Of a stretch of 64,000 nt of DNA, positions 46,401 through 58,400 are shown piece by piece. The DNA comes from Muricea muricata (Eukaryota; Cnidaria; Anthozoa; Malacalcyonacea; Plexauridae). Made by a program: the position numbers and the translations under genes. Every line of letters starts with the position of its first letter. Positions within the stretch are counted from its first letter, which is position 1. The DNA is taken from NCBI GenBank assembly GCA_963855995.1, contig OY979718.1, forward strand, positions 31,438,982 through 31,502,981, in the 5' to 3' direction. Under the pieces are notes generated by a model that did not search any database, was not told the origin of the DNA, and saw only the letters and a list, made by a program, of their open reading frames with translations.

Positions 46401-49400
46401 TAGCTTCAGTTGATAGATTCCTGCACACATCCTGTTTGCATGCGCACATGCAGTAAAGCTGATTTCGTTGGGGCTGCGTCCATTACGGCTACAATTCAGT
46501 AGAACTAATCAGGGGCTGGTTGCGTCAAAGCAGTTTAGCTTAAACTGTGTATAAGTCGAAAAAATAAAACAACTTTGTATAAAACTAAATATTTAGTCCA
46601 TTTAAAACTTATGAGTTCGGTTGCGTATAAAAAATGTAAGTGTTTTTTAAATTTGACTAATTATCTACTGAGGCTGAACGCCTTTGCATGGTGAACCGGT
46701 TATTACGCTTATCGTGCGTACCTTCTTTAATTTCAGGAGGAATTGCAGCTGGCTTTATCTCAGATCAGTCTGGCTGCAGTGGAATAACATGTGTTGTCAT
46801 GTTAGTGTTGGCTTCGCCATCAGTAAGTATCAGAAAACATAAAAACTTTTATTTATGGTCAGCTTTGTTGTGCCTTCAGCCTTTTTTTGATAGGACAGCT
46901 GGGCTGGGCAGCTGTTGTTCTAAAATCGTGGTTTCAATCGCTTAGTGGTTATGAGTCGAACCGTTTGATACGAAACGGGGAGGGGGGAGGAGAAAAATTG
47001 CATTACTCGACAAGTTTATTGTTGAAAAATCACACGTATGTTCGTCGAGTTATCAAATTTATAATACTGCAAATGCACAATTCGGAATGTTGAAAAGAAC
47101 TTTTGTCAAATAGAGCTGCTAATTTTTTAAATATTTCATAATCAGAAATGTTGGCATTTTTGTCGCAACAACTTTCTAATAACTTCCTATGGTGTGAGAT
47201 TTCAAAAGAAATTTTAAACACGAAACAAAACCTTTTTCTATGCGGTACTTACATTCCCCCAGAAAAGTCAGCCTACTTTGATGATGAAATATTTGAAGAA
47301 CTTGAAAATGATATTGTTTCATTCCAATCAAAAGAAAATATAATAATTCTTGGTGATTTCAATGCAAGAACAGGTAAACTAGATGATTTTGTTTCTAAAG
47401 TTGGAAACAACTTTATAAATGATTCAAGTGAGAGTTCCCTACAACCAAAGAACCGACAAAACATTGACAATAACATCAACAACCATGGCAAACAATTAAT
47501 TAATATTTGTAAGAATACTGATTTACGCATTTTAAACGGAAGAACTAAAGGTGATTCTTTTGGAAGACCCACCTTTCATGGGAAAAATGGAGTGAGTACA
47601 GTTGATTACATTATATGTAATCAAACAATCTTTCAAAATGCACAACATTTTATTGTAAAACCACCAAATTATTTATCTGATCATAGCCAAATTGTTGCTT
47701 GGCTTGACATCTGCATAAAATCAGATAGTGATGAAAACAACCAAACACACAAGCCCAAATATAACCTACCACCTCAGTTTATTTGGGAAGAAAATTCCAA
47801 ACATTTTCTCAGACAAACATTAAAATCTACTGAATTTCAAGTCAAACTAAAAAGATTCTTAGACTCTGATTTCATTGAAAATCCAGAAGGCATTAATAAC
47901 TGTGTCTCTGAATTTGAAGACATGATTATTGATGCATCAAAACGATCATGTAAAATAAAAAAGAAAAAACACAGACGAAAACTAACTAATATAGCAAACA
48001 AAAAATGGTTCGATGGTGAATGCAGAATTCAACGTCACCAATTAAGAAAACTAGCTAATCAAAAACATAGAGAGCCAACCAATACTTATCTACGAGATAC
48101 ATACCACAACATGCTGAAAACATATAAACAGACTCTAAAAAGAAAAAAAGATAAGTTCCACGAAGACAAAATTTCTGAAATTATAAAGGCAACCGAAACA
48201 GATCTAAACACCTTCTGGAAAGTACTTAAAACAACTTCAGATAACCTAGAAACAAAATCTAAGGATAGCCCAAAAGAAGATGAACTACTAAATCACTTCC
48301 AACAATTACACTCCACTCATAACCTTAATATAGAACATGATAATATCATTGAGAATTTAAAATCCATAGAAAGAAGCAGAGACCAATTTGATGAACTTGA
48401 TGCCCCTATAACAGAAAACGAATTAATGAACACAGTGAAAAAGATAAAATTGAAAAAAGCTACCTATTCTGATAGAATCAGTAATGAAATTATTAAATCG
48501 AGTTTTGATATTCTCATCAAAGGATTTATTAAAGTTTTCAATTTAATTCTAAAATCAGGAAACTTCCCAAAAGCTTGGTGCGAAGGCTTGATTACACCAA
48601 TTTTTAAATCAGGAAACTACCTCGACCCCAACAGTTACCGAGGGATCTGTGTCTCAAGTTGTCTGGGTAAACTTTTCTGTATGATTCTCAATGAAAGACT
48701 AATGTCACATGTATAGAGAGTTAATACACCCCTCACAAATAGGCTTTATGCCTGGTAGCCGAACAACTGATCATATTCTAACTTTGAAGACGATTCATGA
48801 CAAGTATGTTAACCAACAAAAAAATGGAAAGATCTACGCCTGTTTTGTTGATCTCCGAAAGGCCTTTGACTCCGTATGGCACGAAGGTCTTTTTCTGAAA
48901 TTACTGAAAAATAAAATAGGTGGAAGATTCTATGATTTAATTAAGAGTCTATACTCCAACACTCAATGTGCAATTAAATGTTCTGATCACAGAACAACTT
49001 TCTTCCCATATAAGAGAGGGGTCCGTCAAGGATGCATTCTTAGCCCTCTGTTATTTAACATCTACATAAATGAATTACCAAAAATCTTCCAAGAGACAAG
49101 TTCAGACCCATTTGTACTACCCGATGGAACAACAGTGAGCAGCCTGATCTATGCAGATGACCTTGTTGTTCTATCAAAATCAAAAAACGGTCTCCAAAAC
49201 TGTCTAAACAAACTTTATGAATGGAGCAAAAAATGGTTAATGGAAATCAATATGAAAAAGACAAAAATTATGATTCTCCAAAAACATAACTCAAAAAAGA
49301 GTCAAAATTTAAATTTTCTCTTAGGCAATTCATCTGTTGATATCACAAATGAATATACATACCTTGGTGTAAAACTAACGTCAAATGCAAAATTTTCAAT

Positions 49401-52400
49401 AGCACAACAACAACTCAGTGAAAAGGCAATGCATGCCTTATACAAAATACGAAGACACCTCGACCTCCATGCTTTAACTCCCAAAATCGCCATCAAAATT
49501 TTCGACAGCATTATATCCCCTATCTTATTATATGGTTCAGAAGTATGGGGTGCATATGCCAAAAACGATTTTAAAAAATGGGACAAAACACCTATCGAAA
49601 AAACCCACCTAAAATTCTGCAAATTATACTTGGGAGTTAACAAAAAAGCCAGTAACCTCGCAAGCAGAGAGGTGAACTCGGTAAATTCCCTCTACTTATT
49701 CCGATGCTCAAAAGAACATTGAATTACATTAACCATTTGAACCAACTCCCAGAAAAAGCAATCGCAAAACAAGCTTTTCTACTTTCAAAAGCACTGCACA
49801 ATCAAGGTAAAGAATCTCTCTATTCAAATATATTGAAATCGATAAATTCCTATTATGACACAAATGATAAACCAATAACAGACTTGGAAACAAAAATAGA
49901 AAACTCGGGCTCTATAGAAATTATCAAAAACGTAAAAGATACTTATATATCATTCTGGAAAAAGGAGATTTCAAAATCAACCAAATTATCATTCTATTCT
50001 ACTTTTAAAAAAGACTACAAACTTGAAGATTACCTAACCAAAATACCGCTCAAAAATCAGCGAAGAATATTTACACAATTCCGCATCAGCAATCACAAAC
50101 TGAAAGTTGAATACGGACGCTACCAAAACTTACCTCGTGACGAACGACTGTGTAAAAACTGCAACATTGAAGCAGTTGAAGATGAATACCATGACAAAAA
50201 CAGACTGGTTAAAATGACCAATTTTATTGGTTGTAACCAATTTAAATTGGTTATTATAACCAATTAAAGAATGGTTAGTCCGACATAACCAATAAAATAT
50301 TGGTTGCTTCGACCAATTCTGTATTGGTTGCAATTTTTGACCAATTTGAATTGGTTAATTGAACCAATTTGAAATTGGTCATGTGTATAACCAATTTTGA
50401 ATTGGTCAAATACATAACCCATTTAAAATTGGTAAAATATATAACCAATTTAAAATAGGTCAAATACATAACCATTTCAAATTGGTCATTTGTATAACCA
50501 ATTTCCAATTGTTCAAATACATAACCAACTTAAAATTGATCATATAATTAACCAATTTAAAATTGGTCAAATCCACAACCAATTATAAATTGGTCAAATT
50601 TATAACAAAATTAGAAACAGGTCAAATCCGCAACCAATTATATTGATTGGTAAACTTTATGAATTCTCTAACGAATTATATATGAGCCTTTGTCACAATC
50701 GTCAGAAACATATTTACGAATTGTTTATGATCTTTTCGTGTGAATTTTGGGTTTACACCTGTTGGTAACAGGCAGTGCAAAGACCCATGTACAAAAAAAA
50801 CCCTCTTGCGTTTGGCTTGATAATAGCAGCATTGAACTAAGAATTTATATTTATAGTATAAGGCGTATTCATTATCAATGGATGTTTTTACCACAGGAAA
50901 TATCTCAGTTTATTCCTTGGAGAAACACAATGATGGTGTACAGTCAATTATATAGATCAGTGGCAGTACTCCGCGCGCAATGCAAACCGGGAAGCGACAT
51001 CACATGCTTCGAAGCCATATTTTTCATTCTTTCAATTATGATGTCGCTTTATAGCAAACAAAATTGCAATAATAACCGTGATGACGAATGAAATGACTCC
51101 TCATACACCAGGAAAGACAGCGTAATACTCAGGTGAGATAGTTGTTATACTTTTTGTGTCGATAAAGCCCTTTTGACGTGTAATATTTACTTTGTTTCAC
51201 CGTCATGTATTTCAAACACGTGTTCCAGTTTATATATATTTGAATTTCGCGCGACAGTATTTGAAATAAAACGTTGATGTTCACACATTGCCTTGATACA
51301 AGGTTTTATGTGAATGGAAAGAACTACAAAACGGTAAAAATTGTATTCTGTAGATAGCCAGATGTGGTTATATGCAGACTGATACTGAATGTCTGTGAAT
51401 GCATGTCTGAATGCCCATCAGACTATGCAATCAATACATATACATACATAGTTCTATAAATCAAGCCTGCCACTTACATATAAGTTACTGTTTATTTAAA
51501 TATCTGTTATGGATGGTAGTGTTCATTATAAGGATGTATATTAACATTATGCATCAGTCAAAGGTTTGCGATGCAGTTTGAATCAGTCAAAGATGCAGTA
51601 ATGCAGTTTGAATCTACCAACTTTATCTTTTTCTTTCTCAGCAAATTTTCTGGGTATTTGCCCTGTATTAGTTATGTGACACTTATTATATTTTGATATC
51701 AAGTGTTAGCACAGTATTTAGTTTTAAAGCGTATTGGATGTAAAGCGTCTTACATGCTCGACTTTCAAGTTCTTGTTTTAAAAGAAGTAATGAACTCCTT
51801 GTTTGAATATGTATTTTTTGACAAACTCTTATGCCGGATTAGTTTTATTTGTGTATCTATACCAGACCATACAATTCTATTCATCAAAAGAAGTGCTACA
51901 GTATGTGTACTTCTCAAAACTTAGCAAAACAATCTGTTAATGCAATTCTCTAAAGCTTATAAATAACAATGTGACCAAAGCATACCATTTTATTACTATA
52001 TTTTGTTTAATGTCAGATTATTGCACTTAGCAAGGGAGTGTCACCAACATTGCATTATTTTCCCTTCTAGTTTTGGCAAAACTCCAGAAAATTTTATTTC
52101 GAAGTTGATTTTAGATTCTTGTTTGAACTGTTGCAATGAATAACAAAGTTATGTCTTATTGTTATATATGCTATGTCATATGCTATATAGCTATTTGGTT
52201 TTTCTAACATAAGATTTTATTAAATTGCAGGCTTCAAGTGTATGTTGCATGTAAATGCATGGAAACATCTTTAGTTATGCTTCCGTCATTGAATAAAAGG
52301 CTCGAACAATTGGTTGCTGATCGCTGTCAAAAGTATTCAGATTATGAAAGACAGGAAGTTCCAACACAATTTTCAACTCCAGTTTTGGATATTATAGAAG

Positions 52401-55400
52401 TAACTAATTTACTAGGTTAGTTACAAACATTGAATGTCCTTGTTGCCTAAAACCAGGCGTTTTAGCTGCCAAACCCCAAAACATTGGTACGACTGGGCAC
52501 AGCAAAAATGTACTCATTTTCCTGGAACATGTTCTGATGTCAGGTGCATGCACAAAGACAGCTTTTCCAATGACTGTGTACCATTTAATTTCATCAATGA
52601 AATAAATAGTATTCCTGTAAATTTATACTGTATATATTTATTCTTCAATTTAATATGCTTTCTATACTGTGGCTTGCTACTGTAATTATATATGTACTTA
52701 AATATTTTATATTCTTGCTTCTTTGTATTAAAATATTTTTTCATTGAAACCTTCAGGTTCTGATTGACTATATTAGGCAGGACTTCAGTTTTGAAACAAA
52801 ACATTGGTTGAAATGACCAAAAACAATTGGTTGTTTGGATGCACCTGAGCAAACCAATTTTTAATGGTCATTTTAACCAATAACACTTGGTTATATTGAC
52901 CAATAAAAAATTGATTAAATTAACCTTTTATTATGGTTATTTTGACCATTTTTTTATTGGTCAATATAATCAAGTGTTATTGGTTAAAACGACCATTAAA
53001 AATTGGTTTGCTCAGGTGCATCCAAACAACCAATTTTTTTTGGTCATTTTAACCAATCTGTTTTTACAGTGCACTTTGTCTTTGACTGTCAATGTTACGA
53101 AGCAGAAAGAAACAACTCCAACAATATATTAAAAAATATACTGAAAATGGGACTCACAAATGAATCAAAACAAAATCTATCAGGTCACTTAATATCCTCC
53201 AGTGACCCAATATTACTCAACTTATTTTCAAAATTTCTTTCGGACTGCTTCACAACCAGAGACAAATTCCTTCAAAGTACAACATCTTTGCAATAATTTA
53301 GTAACCAAAAATTGTAAATAGCACGAATTCTCGTAGATTTAACTTCATTTCCATATTTAGCACTTTCTTATAATATCCGCACTTTCATAATACTATAGCA
53401 CCATTGTAATACGCACACTTTGAGAGCTTTGTAATACCTGTAATTTGGTCATACAAATAAAGCATTTATTATTATTATTATTATTATATTATTATATTAT
53501 TATTATAGCGAAAATCATCGGTTATTATGTTCCATGGTCTTGTTTCCTATCGTGTTTTTTTATTTTTCTGGTGGTGACGAAATTCCCGGGAAGATCTACG
53601 TACAGAACTGTTGATATGACATATCAAATACCATCGTCTTTTTTTCAAACATTTCCTGCTTCTTCTAAATCACTTATTTTCCCCACGATAATAGTGACAA
53701 CATCCAGTTAAATTACTGCGGGCAGGCCAAAATTTAGCAGCGAATTTGGGATCTACATATATGAATTCCCTATCTTTTTCAAATCCAATGAAATTCCGAT
53801 GGAAAAATTGATTGCCGATACAAAACCGATATTTCCAGAATTTTTGCCCCCTAATCGTTGCTACTCAAAATACGCGAATTTCTTTCTTATAATCAGATCA
53901 ATATGTTTTGGTTAAAGAAATGTACTGAAGTTGAAATTTGTGCTTTTGTTTAAAGGGGCAGTGTCTTGAGAAAAATTGTTTGTCTCCTTTTAATCTCTAT
54001 CAACGATAATTTGAAAGTAAACCATGAAACCGCTTTCAGTTTCTCAATATCTCATCTTGTGAAGATATTTATCTTTTAAAACAGAATACTAGCTACTTAC
54101 TAAGAAAGAATTTCTCTACAAAAACAGGCGAAGTTTATGAACCTTGTGTACCCACAATATTACCGTTATTTTATAAAGTTTAAAGACATTCTAATTCTTT
54201 GTTTCGTTATTATTTTTGGTTTGATTCCTGCTTGGTGATTAATATGCATGAAAAGAGGACTGACATTGTGTTTGATTGAAATCAAGAATAGATAAACGAT
54301 TTTTCATGATACTGCCCCTTTAATTTGGATGTAACTCTTATAAATCTACTTTTAGTGCGACTGTGCAACCCTCGAATGTACAAACTCGCCATTCGTTCTA
54401 AAATCAGCTGCGTTAAACTCATTGTTTCTTATATATGTAAATTGTTATTTATACCGAAAAAATGAATTCATTCACTTTGTCTCTGGTGTACTATAGATGT
54501 TGTTTCTTTTTCTTTTCAGGTCTATTTTTACCGATTTTACGGCAACCAACGTTTAGGAACAAATATAGGTAAGCATGCAACATCTGCCTTCCTTCTGCAG
54601 ACTGTGCCGATATAGATTGGCAATTTTAACTATGCAATGCTTTTGCTGCATAGAAATAATAGATACAGAATGCGTGCTCCTATCTATTTTCAGGTAAACA
54701 TGTGACGCCACATTAAAATTCAAAATGGTCGATTTATAAGGGCAAAATTAAACTCGCCCCATTGTATTTCGCATAGACTGCCCCTCGGACAAATCCAGTA
54801 TCACGGATTTATAAGGGCAATAACTTTTTTCGATTTGGGTACCGGCCAGGGTACCAAGAACGCATTTTATATCCATTATTTCTGTGTTTGCTACGGTCAA
54901 TGTGTTGGATTATCACTATGCTTAAATTAGAGTGCAAGTCTAACCAAATGGTAATATGGACGAAGCGACAAAGTGTGACTAAAAGGTCGACCTCCTTTTA
55001 TCAGTCCATTTGTTTCGAGTAAAGCTACACCGACGTCATCGTAACGGCCGTAGCCTATATACGCTGTAGCGTATGGCTGTCAGCCTATAAAGACGTATAT
55101 AGCAGAAAAAAACGACAATTATTCAATTTGATTTGTTCCCCTTTTTACCTGTTCTCATGATAGTGGTGTGGATAAGCGCACAATGATTTGCCCAGCCGTT
55201 CTCAAGTTAATCAGCTTTGAAATTGCTGGATACATATTGTAACTCCTGACTTGCGTTACTTTGACAGTGTGTCATTCGCGTCAGGGGATTCGTGTGATGA
55301 GTAACTGACAAGCACCGACAGGTGGATTTTATCGTTTATTAATGCTTGACGTAAAACTACAAATACAAGACAATTACATATTAACACGACATAATTTACA

Positions 55401-58400
55401 AATATCTAAATAACTGCTTACGTTCTTACCGAATTTCCTCACAATGACACACACACGCACACACACTAACGATACGTTCGGTAACAATCAGGCTTTAGTA
55501 ACAATATAGTCGCAATATCAAATTTCGCAACAGGTTCGCAATAAAGGTTGTTCGCAGAATATACCTAGATACACACATAAATTCCCGCCAAAACTGGTCA
55601 TAAATTAGAGCCCAAGGCTTGAAACAAGAGCCGCGGTTACACATATATATATTGATAATGCAGTGTTGACCAGCAACGAGTGGTGCTTAAAAAACGAGTA
55701 GCAAACGAAGAAAGACGCAAAAAAATTCTCAATATGGTAACATAAGGCGCAAATAAATTGTCAATACGGTAACCGTCCAAACTTCTATTTCATCGGAGCT
55801 TGTATAGCATGAAACATTTGCGTCATAAACACATTGTTCTGCATATCTTCAAATCAAAATTTAAGACTTATTACTAAAATTCGCTATCCAAATTGTGACG
55901 ATCCGATCAAATGAATCCCATATGTGTTAAATGTAGAAGGACGAGTTTGCGTTAAGGTTACATTATATGAAAAAATGTTGAAATTACAAATTTTGAGCTT
56001 TTTATCGATTTTTACTGATTAATTAGCGAGCTTTCGAAATATGCAAAAAGAATTTTTAAATTTTAAAACGCAAAAGAGATATAGGCAAATGTATTAAAGT
56101 TGCTAAATATTTTGCCGCGAAAGTTGCATTTGAGATTGGCATTTTCTGTTAACACGTTCATCAAAATTATCCGGTCGAGGTGACAGTATGTGGCCATTTG
56201 TTTTGCTTTCTACATCAAATCCTATTTCGCATGCTGATACGTAGCTATAACACTGATTATGACTCCTGGAAGAGCTAAAATTAAAAAAAATACGAATACA
56301 TTTTGAAAACGTTAGCACAAAGTGACCGTGGTTCTTGGTTTAATCAGGAAGAACAGTGGCAGTCAAATGACTCAACTAGCATGGCTTTAAGTTTAAGCTC
56401 GCCGTCTTCTAGCACAAGGAAGCTAAAAGCGAGTAAGCAGTCCTATAGCTTTACTGCGTCAAGCGACAGTGAAACAGACTATTCCGGTTCAAGCGAGGAA
56501 ATCAGCGTGACATTTACAAGTGTGATATTGCCTATGCGCCAATAAAATAAAATTTACTCGAGAACAAACATTTTATCCAAAAGGGTTTGTTTGCTTGTAT
56601 TTCCGTCCTCACTATCTGCGTCCGTTGTTTCAGTCCATCTCCTTTTATGCGCAGATGATTATGAGGTTTCCTTGCCTTGTTTGCTCTTGCGTCTAATTGG
56701 CATTTTTCCAGTGTTTTGACTTTACCGAATGCTAAAAGGACTTTGCCGCACGAGTAAAAGCATTGGTGGAAAGAACACCTTGCCAAATAGCAATTACGAA
56801 AGTTGAACCTAATTGGTTAATGATAAATGCGATTAAAGGATTAAGGAAGTAGGAGGTACAAATGCTAAGTGCCGCTAAAATACCCGCGAAATCTTTGATC
56901 GCCTCTATTTTCTAAAGAGAACTTTGCGCAGTTCTCAATACAAAGTGAGCTTTCCAGCTCGTACGTTTTAACCGATTTTGCCCAAACTTTGTCACAATAT
57001 AGGGAGATAGTTAAGGAGTAAAAATGTGTTCGGAAATTTTTTGTAACGTGATATTTTTTGAGTTATGATAGTTTTTCTCAACGCACTCCCGAACAGAAGG
57101 AACAGTAAAGTTGCCTGGCTTATATCTCAGCTATAACGCAACCTGTTTCTGCGTAAATCTGGCGAAGGAGAAAACTCGTCGCGTCCAAGACTGCCGATTC
57201 TCAAAAACCACGCGACTATCGCTATAATTTTAAACTCACCTACATGGTTTTAAGTCCCGTATTTCTACAGTTATCAAGCAATATTTCTGCCAAATTTGAG
57301 AGACGTTCCGTTAAAACTGACTGAATAGTGAATGTTTTTTGTGCCAAAGGCACCTATCATATAATGTAACCTTAAGTTGTTGCTAGTGCCTAGTTGTATA
57401 ATATTTAAGAAATATAAAACATATTCCGTGTTGATATACAGGTATATCAACACGAGTGGAAATTGGAAAAACGAGAAATTGTATGGGAACACGACGCCCG
57501 CAGGGCGGAGTGTTTTCACACAATTTCGAGTTTTTCCAATTTTCACGAGTATTGATATAACTGTATATCAATACGGAAAAAATGTTTTATATTTCTTTTA
57601 TAATATAGCACAAAGAACTTTAACAGAAGAGTGGCGGGAAATTTTCCGTGTTGACATAGAGTTATATCAACACGGCTCTTAGCCGTTCAGAATTTACAAA
57701 TGCTATATTGTAAATAACAATAGAGTTCATGTTCACAGGCATAAATATGTTTTTGGCTCGACTCAGACTCATTTTAGCCCGGGCGTAGCGAGGAGGGTTA
57801 AAATGAGGTCTGAGAAGGGTAAAAAAACATTTTGCCCGCGAACATAAAATCTATATTACCATTATAATGATTTTAGAGAGTGATTACAGGATAAAAAACA
57901 ACAAACAAACATGAAATAGTTGAAGAACAAACTGTCAATTACAATGTCGTCAGTTCACGCTATACACACAGCTATTTCGTTCTTTTTACTACAAACTCAG
58001 TTTTTATACGGAGAAAAGGCGTAAATATTCTTAAAAAAAAAACACGAAAAAGAATGAAAAATGGTTCTTGCGATGTATAAAGTGATAGAGTGGTTTAAAA
58101 AACAGATATTGTATCTATATTGAACCAAGTGAACATCGACAAACTTAGTTTTAACTTAGTCGCCGCTTAAAGTTTTTGCCAAAAGAAGTTTTTGTTGTTG
58201 TTTCATTACCATAGCCACTTAAGAATATAGATTTATTTAATAAAATTATTTGTGGTGTGCAAAGGTAGAAAAAAATACTTGCTCAAAATACTTGCTCAAA
58301 AAAATTCTTGCTCAAAAAAATTCTTGCTCAAAAAAATTCTTGCTCAAAAAAATACTTGCTCAAAGCCGCAACCTTAAACGAGATTTAAAACAAAAAGAGA

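Larger units (their letters stand above)
50190..53067. mobile_element. 2.9 kb DNA transposon nested in the LINE zinc finger
   Basis: The left end reads (CATGAC)AAAAACAGACTGGTTAAAAT. The right end inverted reads CACTGTAAAAACAGATTGGT. The CACTG end suggests a CACTA/EnSpm-like element, but the 3-bp duplication is not resolved. The left subterminal part (50213-50650) is an array of ACCAATTTAAAATTGGT palindromes. The right one (52803-53067) is a long hairpin of the same motif. The interior has exon-like pieces (52238-52620) but no recognisable transposase. Confidence 0.75.
47090..53508 (+). mobile_element. APE-type LINE, 5'-truncated, split by a DNA transposon
   Basis: A non-LTR retrotransposon in SLC37 intron 16, same strand as the gene. 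It carries an endonuclease and reverse transcriptase (47148-50190), resumes at about 53068 after a 2.9 kb insertion, and ends at a (TTA)n tail (about 53461-53508). The exact 5' end and target duplication were not found. The first LINE-like frame is readable from about 47090. The clade is uncertain (Jockey/CR1/I-like). Confidence 0.88.

Noticed and set aside
47148..50267. Host genes in intron 16
   Set aside because: The endonuclease, RT (YADD) and zinc-finger motifs show a LINE with frameshifts.
50213..50650. CRISPR-like regularly spaced short palindromes
   Set aside because: Animal genome context, degenerate units without unique spacers, and position at the end of a DNA transposon.
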